NCBI RefSeq assembly: GCF_000350525.1
Contig: NZ_AOCN01000004.1
Coordinates: 37,021 to 101,020, forward strand
Direction of reading: 5' to 3'
Length of the DNA stretch: 64,000 nucleotides
Origin: Leucobacter salsicius M1-8
Lineage (GTDB): Bacteria > Actinomycetota > Actinomycetes > Actinomycetales > Microbacteriaceae
Shown piece after piece: positions 41,969-49,265 of the stretch. The position numbers were made by a program, and so were the translations under genes. Under the pieces are notes generated by a model. It searched no databases. It was given only the letters and a program-made list of their open reading frames with translations, and had not been told where the DNA came from. Each line of letters starts with the position of its first letter. The first letter of the stretch is position 1.

Positions 41969-43149
41969 AGTCCTGCCCTTTCAAAAGTTGTGTTCGTCAT
42001 GTGTGATCGACCCGGCCTTCCGCGTCGATGAACTCCACCGGGTCTTCCGCCGGCCCCGCGCCCATCAGCGCTGCCGCGGCCGCCGCCTCGAGCGCGTTCA
42101 TCTCGGTATCGATCGCCTGTACAGCCATCGATCCGAGTACTCCGCCCTGAGCCGCCGCCTGCTGACGTGCCGCCCGCAGCTCCGCATAGCGTTGATGGCG
42201 TAGCCGTGCCGTGCCGCAGTCCCTGCAGTTCAGTTGCTCCGGAGGTCCACCCAGATGCACCGAACAGAACGAAGACGGGGGAAGCCTCACCGGGCCAGGA
42301 GGTATCGAAGCTTGAGATGTAGATGGGTAGGTTCCGGAGAGCCTCGCCCGCTCGCTCTCGCTCACGCCCGCACGCTCGCCCCCGCTCGCCCACTCGCCCG
42401 CTCCCGCTCTCTCCCCACTGCCCGGAAATCTTCCGGAAGGCGATACGGGCGCCGGTTTCGGTGGTGCCGGGAGGCGCGATTCGCCCTCCCGTGAGACGTG
42501 TGGCCAGCGGGCAATCACCTGGAACAGCTCCGGCTCCGGGCCCGACTGGTCCGGGTTCGGGTAGATCGTCAGCCACTTCGCGTCGTCGAGCATCAACATG
42601 TAGTTCTCGATGTCGTCCAGGCTCGGCCACCAGCCCGTCGTGTCCGGGCTCGGGAACGCGTTCGATCGGATCAGATGCAGATTCACTGGCCCGCGCCCCT
42701 CGGGGTCCGCCATCATCCGCAGCGCCGTCGCGAGATGCCGCACCGCCGGAGGCTGCACCACCAGGCGCGGATCCTTCCAGTCCTCGTGCGGCAGCTGCCT
42801 CTGCCGATTGATGTACATACGGGGCAATCCCTTCAATGAAAATGTCGATAGCACGGTTGACGAGATCCGCAGTCGGCGTGCGGAAGGTCTCGGTCCAGCC
42901 GCGGCCGCCCGGTAGCACGTCGCGGGCGTCCTCCCACGACGCGAACGCGGGCGCGAGCTCAGCGCGAGCGATCGCGAGAATCGAGCGTTCCTCGATCGCG
43001 AGCGTGCCGCGGCGCAGCCACACGATGCGCGCGCCCTGCTCCACGAACCGGCGCAGTCGAGACATCTTCCAGGCGCGGCCGTACTTCACGATCCCGTGCT
43101 CAGGCCACCAGACCATGTACGTCATGGCGATCGGGTTGATGGTGCTCAT
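41959..43149 (-). CDS. GIY-YIG/T5orf172-like N-terminus in a frame without a local stop
   Basis: From ATG 43149 the first about 110 residues look like a real small nuclease-type domain (YMVWWPEHGIVKYGRAWKMS, RLRRFVEQGARIVWLRRG). After about 42818 the same frame continues for 860 nt through the next gene as Gly/Arg/Ala-rich shadow sequence. Either the protein has a long overprinted tail, or a +1 shift joins it to the 41997 gene, or its stop has been lost. Confidence 0.5.
   Translation of the reverse strand: MSTINPIAMTYMVWWPEHGIVKYGRAWKMSRLRRFVEQGARIVWLRRGTLAIEERSILAIARAELAPAFASWEDARDVLPGGRGWTETFRTPTADLVNRAIDIFIEGIAPYVHQSAEAAAARGLEGSAPGGAASGGAASRDGAADDGGPRGARASESASDPIERVPEPGHDGLVAEPGRHRELHVDARRREVADDLPEPGPVGPGAGAVPGDCPLATRLTGGRIAPPGTTETGARIAFRKISGQWGESGSGRVGERGRACGRERERAGEALRNLPIYISSFDTSWPGEASPVFVLFGASGWTSGATELQGLRHGTATPSTLCGAAGGTSAGGGSGRSTRIDGCTGDRYRDERARGGGRGSADGRGAGGRPGGVHRRGRPGRSHMTNTTFERAGLWR
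41997..42818 (-). CDS. Putative phage replication initiation protein
   Basis: 273 residues. An N-terminal winged-helix-like half (VRHLATALRMMADPEGRGP, LDDIENYMLMLDDAKWLTIY) as in phage replisome organisers; a Gly/Ser/Glu-rich linker; a C-terminal part with a CxxC pair (NCRDCGTA). ATG 42818 is embedded in the upstream frame (see 41959-43149). Assignment is moderate. Confidence 0.5.
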   Translation of the reverse strand: MYINRQRQLPHEDWKDPRLVVQPPAVRHLATALRMMADPEGRGPVNLHLIRSNAFPSPDTTGWWPSLDDIENYMLMLDDAKWLTIYPNPDQSGPEPELFQVIARWPHVSREGESRLPAPPKPAPVSPSGRFPGSGERAGAGEWASGGERAGVSESERARLSGTYPSTSQASIPPGPVRLPPSSFCSVHLGGPPEQLNCRDCGTARLRHQRYAELRAARQQAAAQGGVLGSMAVQAIDTEMNALEAAAAAALMGAGPAEDPVEFIDAEGRVDHT

Positions 43150-43865
43150 GCGCGGGCCTCCGCACCCAGCTGCAGCTTCCACGCATCACCGAGAGCTGCG
43201 ACCGCGGCCTCCACCTGAGTCGAGGCCGCGACCACCCGCTTGTGCTGGTCGACCACGACGAACATCGTGCGGATCTGCGGGCCCGAAATGTCCTCGATCT
43301 CGCTGGCGACCACCACCACACCATGCGCGCTTGGCGTCGATGCCTGAGCCACCGTGACCGGTGCCGAGCCGTGCTGCAGCGCGGTCTCTGCGGTGGTGCC
43401 CGCGGCGCCGGCCTGTGCGACGGCGGTCGCGCGCTTGCGGGCTGCCGTCACGCGACGGCCCGCGGCCGCGGCGCCGTTGCAGCCGATCCGGTCCGCGAGC
43501 TGCGCGTTCGTCGCGCCAGCGTAAACGCGAGCGAGCAGTTCCGCATCCTGCTCCGCGATGCTCATGTCCTGCCACTCCGTCATGGCCGGAGCATCCTCGA
43601 CTGCAGCAGCCTCGGCCACGGGAGCTACCTCCGCGGCAGGTGCCTGCGCTGCAGGTGCCGCGCTCGTGGAGTCGAGTGCGAGCAGCTCGGCGCCACGAGC
43701 ACCGGCTTTGTACGCGCGCTGGAAACGCATGTCGATGCGGTAGTTCCGCAGCACTTCCCAGCACTGCATGTGCTCTGCGGGGCAGTCCTTCGTGGTGCAC
43801 CCTTCGCGGCCGCCCTCGACGGTGCCGTGGGGGAAGTCATCCCTCAAACGCTCAAGCGGATTCAT
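43146..43865 (-). CDS. Orphan protein with N-terminal Cys cluster
   Basis: 239 residues. GCTTKDCPAEHMQCW near residue 21 could bind zinc; an Ala/Pro/Glu linker; an HTH-like NAQLADRIGCNGAAAAGRRV near 125; and a terminal Val/Ala-rich beta domain. ATGA overlap with the next gene. Probably DNA-binding. Confidence 0.55.
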   Translation of the reverse strand: MNPLERLRDDFPHGTVEGGREGCTTKDCPAEHMQCWEVLRNYRIDMRFQRAYKAGARGAELLALDSTSAAPAAQAPAAEVAPVAEAAAVEDAPAMTEWQDMSIAEQDAELLARVYAGATNAQLADRIGCNGAAAAGRRVTAARKRATAVAQAGAAGTTAETALQHGSAPVTVAQASTPSAHGVVVVASEIEDISGPQIRTMFVVVDQHKRVVAASTQVEAAVAALGDAWKLQLGAEARA

Positions 43866-44121
43866 CGCGCACCTCCACTGAAAGTGACGTAAGCGACGAG
43901 GCCGCGACCGAACGCTGCGAGCGCTCGGCGTATGCCGCCACGGCGGTCAGCAGCATGACGAGCACCCCCGGCAGAAGCGAGACGCCCAGCCACAGCGGCG
44001 GGAGCGCCGCCAGCAGGCCGGTGAACGCCGCTAGTGGCGGCATGGTCGCGAGCATGCACAGGATCCGCCATGCGGCGGTGATCGCCGTGGCTCGCCGCCG
44101 GGTGATCTTGATGTGAGTCAT
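43852..44121 (-). CDS. Two-helix phage membrane protein
   Basis: 89 residues: basic start, helix about 16-40 and helix about 43-65 (WLGVSLLPGVLVMLLTAVAA). It is the last leftward gene before the plus-strand moron and overlaps the next gene by 14 bp. Unknown. Confidence 0.55.
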   Translation of the reverse strand: MTHIKITRRRATAITAAWRILCMLATMPPLAAFTGLLAALPPLWLGVSLLPGVLVMLLTAVAAYAERSQRSVAASSLTSLSVEVRDESA

Positions 44122-44209
44122 ACATTGGGTGTCCGTCCTGAAAGTTGGTGTGCAGTAGCTGAGCCAGGCCGCAGCATGGCGTGAACAGTGGATTGGCTAG
44201 AGTGCTGGC

Positions 44210-44863
44210 ATGACTATTTGGGCCACTGATCCGGACCTCGACCTCACAGCGATCCTGAGCGTGTCCATCGCAGCAGCCACCCTCGTTGTGGTGCTGATCC
44301 AAGAGCGCAGGCATCGCCGCCGCGCGCAACCAGCCGTATGGGAGTCATCGGTCATTGGAACGGTCGGCGAGCCAGATGTTGCCTCGCCAAACCTCTTCGT
44401 GTCTCTGTCCCAACACGGCTCAGAAACCATTCGACTACTCGGCTGCCTGACATATGAGTGCAAACCCTTGCTCAGCAAAGAGCTCCGGATCAAGAGCTTC
44501 GTGTTTCGAACCGGCGACACTGTCAACTTGGAATTCGAATGCGCCGACCCCGAGAAGGCCTGGCTGCGCATCACATGGATTTCGCTTGACGACACCTCAA
44601 AGGTGCTTACCGAGTGGATCCCCCTCATGAACACAGGCCCACTGAGTGACAAACGGTGGAAACAGATTCAAGAAGAACCCAAACAACGCTGGTGGCAGAA
44701 AGTGCGACTGCCAGAGCACGTGCTACTGAGGCGAGTGGGCCCCGATCACCAGCCGTGGCGCAAAGTAGCAGCAACGAAGAAACGGAGAGCACGAATGGAA
44801 ATACTTGGCGCAGAAATTCGGGAAGCAGAAACCAATTCAGCGTCAGGAGCGCTAGGGCACTAA
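44210..44863 (+). CDS. Plus-strand membrane-anchored moron
   Basis: 217 residues: one N-terminal helix (LTAILSVSIAAATLVVVLIQ), a basic RRHRRRAQ stop-transfer and a beta-rich cytoplasmic domain (LFVSLSQHGSETIRLLGCLT). Opposite in strand to its neighbours. TAGAGT lies 6 nt before the ATG, which would give a leaderless transcript. Its last 239 bp overlap an opposing gene. A role in exclusion or lysogen fitness is inference. Confidence 0.65.
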   Translation: MTIWATDPDLDLTAILSVSIAAATLVVVLIQERRHRRRAQPAVWESSVIGTVGEPDVASPNLFVSLSQHGSETIRLLGCLTYECKPLLSKELRIKSFVFRTGDTVNLEFECADPEKAWLRITWISLDDTSKVLTEWIPLMNTGPLSDKRWKQIQEEPKQRWWQKVRLPEHVLLRRVGPDHQPWRKVAATKKRRARMEILGAEIREAETNSASGALGH

Positions 44864-44981
44864 CTATCAGGACCCAACTCGGCCTGATCCTTCTCACTTG
44901 TGCCTCGTCGATCTGCTTGGCGATGCTTCTCGCGACTTCTTCCGGTTCCCGGTCATGGAACTTCACGTCAAGACTCATCAC
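44625..44981 (-). CDS. Two- or three-helix membrane protein overlapping the moron
   Basis: 118 residues: acidic/basic N-terminus (KFHDREPEEVARSIAKQIDE), then hydrophobic helices (WVLIVSALALLTLNWFLL, VFPFVLSVSSLLLLCA). GTG 44981 overlaps the upstream stop (GTGATGA), so coupling supports it. Its end is antisense to the moron gene for 239 bp. Confidence 0.5.
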   Translation of the reverse strand: MMSLDVKFHDREPEEVARSIAKQIDEAQVRRIRPSWVLIVSALALLTLNWFLLPEFLRQVFPFVLSVSSLLLLCATAGDRGPLASVARALAVALSATSVVWVLLESVSTVCHSVGLCS

Positions 44982-45478
44982 GCCACCACCTCTACGAGCT
45001 CCGGAACCGGCAACCCAGACGCGGCGAATGCGGCGCCGATGGTGCCATACATGAAGACCGCTTCACGCAAACGCAGGTAGGCGTCGTTGAACTCGCTGTA
45101 GGCCTGCTCGGCCTGGCGGTAGTTCTTGAACCGGATCTCGTTCATCGACTTGAGATCCTCGTTCGTGACCTCGCCCCACGGCTTCCGGCGGCCCGCCCCG
45201 AGTGTCACGATCACCTTGAGGTCGTCGGCTTCGAGTACAGCGCCATCGGTGCCGGCCGCGCGGCGAATGATCTGGTCAGCGGTGCGGCCCTCGGACTCGT
45301 CGACGCGGACCAGGCTCGCTCGGATCGCAGCCGTCTCGTCAACCTTGTAGCGGCCCGCCCGGATCTCCTCGAGCACCTTCGCGGTGGCGGCGTCGAGCGC
45401 GACCGATCGGTCCACGCCTTCGCGGCCGTACGATGCGACGGTGTCGCGGTAGATCTTTGCTACGAGTTCGTTAGCCAC
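44978..45478 (-). CDS. Orphan phage protein
   Basis: 166 residues, mostly helical (VDRSVALDAATAKVLEEIRA), ending with a hydrophobic helix (MYGTIGAAFAASGL). GTG 45478 has GGAGG upstream and overlaps the ParB-like stop by 8 bp. The frame upstream of it is a shadow. Confidence 0.5.
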   Translation of the reverse strand: MANELVAKIYRDTVASYGREGVDRSVALDAATAKVLEEIRAGRYKVDETAAIRASLVRVDESEGRTADQIIRRAAGTDGAVLEADDLKVIVTLGAGRRKPWGEVTNEDLKSMNEIRFKNYRQAEQAYSEFNDAYLRLREAVFMYGTIGAAFAASGLPVPELVEVVA

Positions 45479-46250
45479 GGTGTGCCTCCAAAGCGGTCGC
45501 GGTGTCGGTGAGGCCCTGCGCGAGCGCGCGGAGTCGGTCAGGGGTGAAGAGGTCAGCCTGTGACGGTGGGACGTCGGCGGATCCGAGATCCCACCATTCG
45601 GTGATGATTCGCGCCCGGTAGGCCTGATAGGTGAAGCCAAGGAGCGTTTCGAGGCTGCGCGCGATCTCGCGCACGGTGTTCCGTGCGTTCTGCTCGGTCG
45701 CGGTCACGCCCTCGGCGACCGGGGCTTGCGTCGGTTCCGGCACCGGTGTCTCGGTGACGTGCTGGATGGTCTGTGTCTCGGTGATGCGCTGCACCGCCGG
45801 CTTCGCCGCGGGCTGCTCGTATCCGCGCGGATCGGTGCGAGTGTCCAACTTGGACACTTCGCCCTCGTCCTCGAGCTTCGCGCGCAACGTGCCGACCGTG
45901 GTCGGGCTCGTGCCGGTGCGGCGCGCATGCTCTCGGTCGGTGAGTTCCGGGTGTGCGGTGATGCTCTGCGCGATGATCTCGCGGCGCTGCTCGCGGGTGA
46001 GCTGGCGGCGGTCGATGTTCAGACTGATCGAGAGCGCGATCTTGTCAGCCTCCGTCAGCCCGCCACGCATTACCGTCGGGCAGTCGAGCCCGTGACGTTC
46101 TGCGATTTCGAGTCGGTTGTGACCGTCGATCGTGGCGCCGTGTTCATCGACGAGCACAGGCACCTGGATGCCGTGCGCGAGGATCGAGTCCTCGAGCTGC
46201 CGGAGCTCGTCTTTCGTGAGCGGCGGCATGGTCTGGTACGGCGCGCTCAC
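45471..46250 (-). CDS. ParB-like nuclease-domain protein
   Basis: 259 residues. The ParB N-terminal motif GIQVPVLVDEHGATIDGHNR with RRQLTREQRREII and a following HTH (SPTTVGTLRAKLEDEG) is clear. The central Thr/Pro/Val-rich linker leads to an unknown C-terminal helical domain. Phage ParB-like proteins act in DNA binding, CTP binding or regulation; no partner ParA is present. Confidence 0.75.
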   Translation of the reverse strand: MSAPYQTMPPLTKDELRQLEDSILAHGIQVPVLVDEHGATIDGHNRLEIAERHGLDCPTVMRGGLTEADKIALSISLNIDRRQLTREQRREIIAQSITAHPELTDREHARRTGTSPTTVGTLRAKLEDEGEVSKLDTRTDPRGYEQPAAKPAVQRITETQTIQHVTETPVPEPTQAPVAEGVTATEQNARNTVREIARSLETLLGFTYQAYRARIITEWWDLGSADVPPSQADLFTPDRLRALAQGLTDTATALEAHRG

Positions 46251-46555
46251 TTCGCAGCCTGCACGTTCAGTTCAGCCATTGCCGCCATCACGACACCGAG
46301 GTTCTCAAGCGGAATGGCAACTGGCCCGTCACCACGGCCACTGATTTCCATGTGACCATCGACAACACTGATCAGGATCGACTCCCACCCAGTCCATCCG
46401 CCAATGGTCACGTCCCACTCGATGGTGGCGCGACCGTCTTCTACCTTGACGACTGGTGTTGTAGTCTTGTGCTCAGACATTGGTTTTCCTAACTCAGTTG
46501 TCTCGCCCGGTGCTCCAACACCGGGCATTTTCTTTTGGACCGGCGTCTCGCTCAT
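46247..46555 (-). CDS. Small phage protein
   Basis: 102 residues (77 if the internal ATG 46480 is used). The second part is beta-rich (RATIEWDVTIGGWTGWESIL). The ATGA overlap with the upstream gene supports 46555. Unknown. Confidence 0.5.
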   Translation of the reverse strand: MSETPVQKKMPGVGAPGETTELGKPMSEHKTTTPVVKVEDGRATIEWDVTIGGWTGWESILISVVDGHMEISGRGDGPVAIPLENLGVVMAAMAELNVQAAK

Positions 46556-46755
46556 GCTGCGGCCTGCTCTCCGAGCGACCTCGCTCGCGCCTGCATCATC
46601 CGGACCTTTTCCTCGAGTTCATCGACCGATGGGCCGCCCGGAGTGAATGCCCTCTCGGCTGCTTCTCGCGGATCTGACACCAGAACCTTCCGAAGCGCAC
46701 GAGAGAGGATCACGCCTGCCGCGGCGAGGCATTCGGCTTGCGTTCTGGTCGCCAT
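46552..46755 (-). CDS. Small helical phage protein
   Basis: 67 residues; amphipathic helices with a coiled-coil end (VDELEEKVRMMQARARSLGE). TAATG overlap with the Cro-like gene, so it is co-translated early. Unknown. Confidence 0.5.
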   Translation of the reverse strand: MATRTQAECLAAAGVILSRALRKVLVSDPREAAERAFTPGGPSVDELEEKVRMMQARARSLGEQAAA

Positions 46756-47045
46756 TACTCGGCCCTCACACCTGACGGCGGGTGCTGCTCGGCGGCGAGC
46801 GCTGCGACCTCTGCCTTTGCGACGATGATTGAGGCTGATGAGCCAATCTCATTGGCCACGGCCGCGAGCATCGAAGTACTGAACGGAACATGTCCATTCA
46901 CACGTGCTGACAGAGTTGCTCGCCTCATCCCAATACGTTCGGAAATTGCTTTCACTGATGCGCCTGGAACGCGAGCAATCTCGGCTCTCACTTCAGCTGC
47001 AACAAGAGCATCAAGCTCACTGAGCCCATTTCGGTTCACGGTCAT
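46755..47045 (-). CDS. Cro-like XRE repressor
   Basis: 96 residues with a typical XRE helix-turn-helix: VKAISERIGMRRATLSARVN then a third helix LAAVANEIG. It is the first gene of the leftward early operon. ATG 47045 is 6 nt after the -10 of a consensus promoter, so the mRNA is probably leaderless. The in-frame extension to 47114 crosses the operators and is not used. Confidence 0.75.
   Translation of the reverse strand: MTVNRNGLSELDALVAAEVRAEIARVPGASVKAISERIGMRRATLSARVNGHVPFSTSMLAAVANEIGSSASIIVAKAEVAALAAEQHPPSGVRAE
46790..46802. repeat. Recurrent element, copy 6 (13-bp core)
   Basis: CGGCGGCGAGCGC near the end of the Cro-like gene (ALAAE). The strand switch is weaker here than at the other copies. 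Confidence 0.45.
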
Positions 47046-47113
47046 GTCAACATGTTGAACCCATTTGGGTTCAATGTCAAACTGCTTGCGCCACGTGAAC
47101 CCAAATGGGTACA
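47021..47113. promoter_or_regulatory. Lysogeny control region with three related operators
   Basis: O1 TTGAACCCATTTGGGTTCAA (47055-47074) is a perfect palindrome. O2 (47096-47113, TGAACCCAAATGGGTACA) matches 7 of 8 in each arm and O3 (47021-47038, TGAGCCCATTTCGGTTCA) 6 of 8. The leftward promoter has TTGACA (47075-47080), a 17-bp spacer that is O1, and CAACAT (47052-47057). The rightward one may use TACACT (47110-47115), 7 nt before the repressor GTG. O3 lies within the first codons of the Cro-like gene. Confidence 0.8.
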
Positions 47114-47122
47114 CTCTTGGGT

Positions 47123-47443
47123 GTGGCTAGAACCAAGAAGGACCTACAACCGATCGACGCGAAGATCGCCGAGATTCTTTCTGAGCTCGTTGTGGAATCT
47201 GGCATGACACGACGCACCCTTGCTGGCGAGACTGGAATGTCCGTCAATCGGCTGGGCATCATCCTGCGCCAGGAGCCACCGCCCGCAACAGTGGGTGAGT
47301 TGGGCTTACTTGCCCAAGCTCTGGGCTTCAGCGCTTCAGACATCGTCGAGCGCGCCGAAGCAGCAGTCCACCCCGCACAGTCGGACTACGACCTCGTTGC
47401 CCACCCCTACACCGACGAGACCGGCGAACTCATGGACGAATAG
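47123..47443 (+). CDS. Prophage repressor (XRE family)
   Basis: 106 residues. HTH GMTRRTLAGETGMSVNRLGI, a linker (RQEPPPATVGE), and a second helical region (LLAQALGFSASDIVERAEAA). It lacks an autocleavage domain, so induction is likely through the neighbouring ImmA-type protease. GTG 47123 is in a leaderless position; ATG 47105 lies within O2 and is less likely. Followed by ImmA gene after 9 bp. Confidence 0.75.
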   Translation: MARTKKDLQPIDAKIAEILSELVVESGMTRRTLAGETGMSVNRLGIILRQEPPPATVGELGLLAQALGFSASDIVERAEAAVHPAQSDYDLVAHPYTDETGELMDE

Positions 47444-47452
47444 GAACCCCCG

Positions 47453-47905
47453 ATGAAACGACTCATCGAGTACGCCGCGACCATCGGCGTAACATACGAG
47501 CTCAGCGATGATCTCAGCCCCCACCACCCCGGCAGCTACAGCGACTCCCGCCGGCACATCAAGATCCTCGATGGCATGACCGATACAAAAACCGTCTGCG
47601 CATTCGCGCACGAACTTGGGCACGCCACCCTCGCCCACCGGAACTCGCTTTTCGACTGGATCAACGACCGCCAAGAACGAGCTGCCGACGAGTGGGCCGC
47701 CGCTTTCCTCATAGACCTCGACGAGTACGGCCTTGCCGAATCCAAGTACGGCCTCCGAACTGACTGGATCGCCCAAGAACTCGGAGTGCTCGAGCGTCTC
47801 GTCACAGCGTTCGAGCGATCCCTCCACCGCTTCGGTGACTGTGTCTACATAAACCCCCGCATGGGCGCCGGTCAATACGCCGCCCGCATTCCCATCGCTG
47901 TATAG
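47453..47905 (+). CDS. ImmA/IrrE-type metallopeptidase
   Basis: 150 residues. Zinc motif HELGH at 53-57 and the third ligand glutamate in RAADEWAAAFL. ImmA proteins cleave prophage repressors in response to DNA damage or signalling (known from ICEBs1 and phi105-type elements). Here it is co-transcribed with the small repressor, so it probably controls induction. Confidence 0.85.
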   Translation: MKRLIEYAATIGVTYELSDDLSPHHPGSYSDSRRHIKILDGMTDTKTVCAFAHELGHATLAHRNSLFDWINDRQERAADEWAAAFLIDLDEYGLAESKYGLRTDWIAQELGVLERLVTAFERSLHRFGDCVYINPRMGAGQYAARIPIAV

Positions 47906-47920
47906 CTCAAAGGATCAACG

Positions 47921-49261
47921 ATGCCCCCTGTTAATCATGTCCCCGTGCCCCGCTCACAAGGCGAGGTCAACGCGATCACCAACGCTCGAACTTTCGTCAT
48001 CCTCGGCGGCATACTTTCCGCGATTGTACTGCTGCCGACGGTGCCGTACGTTTGGCTCGGCATCGGCGCAGTCTTAGTTCCGATGGTGTGGGTCAAGACC
48101 GGGAAACACAAGCGCGCCGTCATGGAAGCCGCCGGTTGTTCCACCAAAGAACAGTGGCGAGCGTTCTACAACACCCTGCCAACCGACAAGGAATTCAAAC
48201 AGCAACAAGCAGAGCAGGCACGCGGCACTGCCGGCACAGCACTGGCCGCAATGGCACACGCAGAATCATCACCACGTACTCGCACAGTTGTAAACACACG
48301 AGCTCCGCGTGCCCAGTCAACCAAGCCCTGGGTTTCCCCGCCCCGACCGGAACTCCACTACCCGAGGTACAACCTCCTCAGCTCCGGTTACGCAAACGTC
48401 GAAGTAGTCGGGGAAGCGTACCGAGAAACTTCCGTAATCGCAGCACTTGGTGGGCTTTCGCCTGACGTCGAAAAGACACTTGACGAAGTATTGGCTTTCC
48501 TTATCCCCGAGCCCGAGAACCCTCACGGACATGGGAACGCCATCATGGTTTGGATGAACGGCCACCACGTTGGCTACCTCGCCAATGAAGACGCAAAACG
48601 TTACCGCCCAGTACTAGCCCAAATCATCGACGCCGGCTACTTACCAATAACCACAGGACGCCTCTGGGGAGTCTCTCGTTATAGCTGGGACAACAAGCTA
48701 AAACACCATCTCTACGCCCGAGTCGCATTGAATGAGCCTGAAAAACTCATCCCTACCAATGACCCACCTCGAAGCAGCTACTCGATGCTCCCATGGGGTA
48801 ATGCCATTCAAGTAACCAAGGAAGCTGACCACCTTCCGGAGCTCACGGAGCACCTGAACGGCCCCGATAGCTACGCGATCGCAACGCTCAGGCCCGCAAC
48901 CAAAACGCTCAAGAATGGAAACATCCGTGAGTACGTAACCGTGCACATTGATGGCGACGAAATCGGCGAGCTCACACCGGTAACTAGCGAAAAGCTACTC
49001 CCCATGATCCGACACCTCAATGATCTGGAACACGAGGCCGCTGCCTGGGCCAGAGTGAAGGGTTCGGCACTCGCTGTCGAAGTCACCATCCAAGCGTCAA
49101 AGGCCCACGAAATCCCAGAATCATGGCTCGCCGAGATTCCAGTCGTGATCCCGTCGCTCCACGCACTACCAGCCGCCGCAGATACCGCCTCGACAGAATC
49201 AGATCGTCCCAGTCCAAGTCAGTTGACAGCGCGCGAGCGCGAAGAAAACTGGGACTTCTAA
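47921..49261 (+). CDS. Membrane-anchored HIRAN-like protein in the lysogenic cassette
   Basis: 446 residues. Two hydrophobic helices at about 23-58, a charged linker, then a HIRAN-like domain at about 158-250: VEVVGEAYRETSVIAALGG, PEPENPHGHGNAIMVWMNG, HHVGYLANEDAKRYRPVLAQ. A second region (VTVHIDGDEIGELTPVTSEK) resembles a repeat of the same core. HIRAN domains bind DNA 3' ends or occur with nucleases and helicases; none is fused here. Function unknown; see findings. Confidence 0.6.
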   Translation: MPPVNHVPVPRSQGEVNAITNARTFVILGGILSAIVLLPTVPYVWLGIGAVLVPMVWVKTGKHKRAVMEAAGCSTKEQWRAFYNTLPTDKEFKQQQAEQARGTAGTALAAMAHAESSPRTRTVVNTRAPRAQSTKPWVSPPRPELHYPRYNLLSSGYANVEVVGEAYRETSVIAALGGLSPDVEKTLDEVLAFLIPEPENPHGHGNAIMVWMNGHHVGYLANEDAKRYRPVLAQIIDAGYLPITTGRLWGVSRYSWDNKLKHHLYARVALNEPEKLIPTNDPPRSSYSMLPWGNAIQVTKEADHLPELTEHLNGPDSYAIATLRPATKTLKNGNIREYVTVHIDGDEIGELTPVTSEKLLPMIRHLNDLEHEAAAWARVKGSALAVEVTIQASKAHEIPESWLAEIPVVIPSLHALPAAADTASTESDRPSPSQLTAREREENWDF

Positions 49262-49265
49262 TCAA

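Noticed and set aside
41959..42818. Gly/Arg-rich C-terminal part of the 43149 frame as an independent gene
   Set aside because: It is the out-of-frame reading of the 41997 gene; only the N-terminal 110 residues look genuine.
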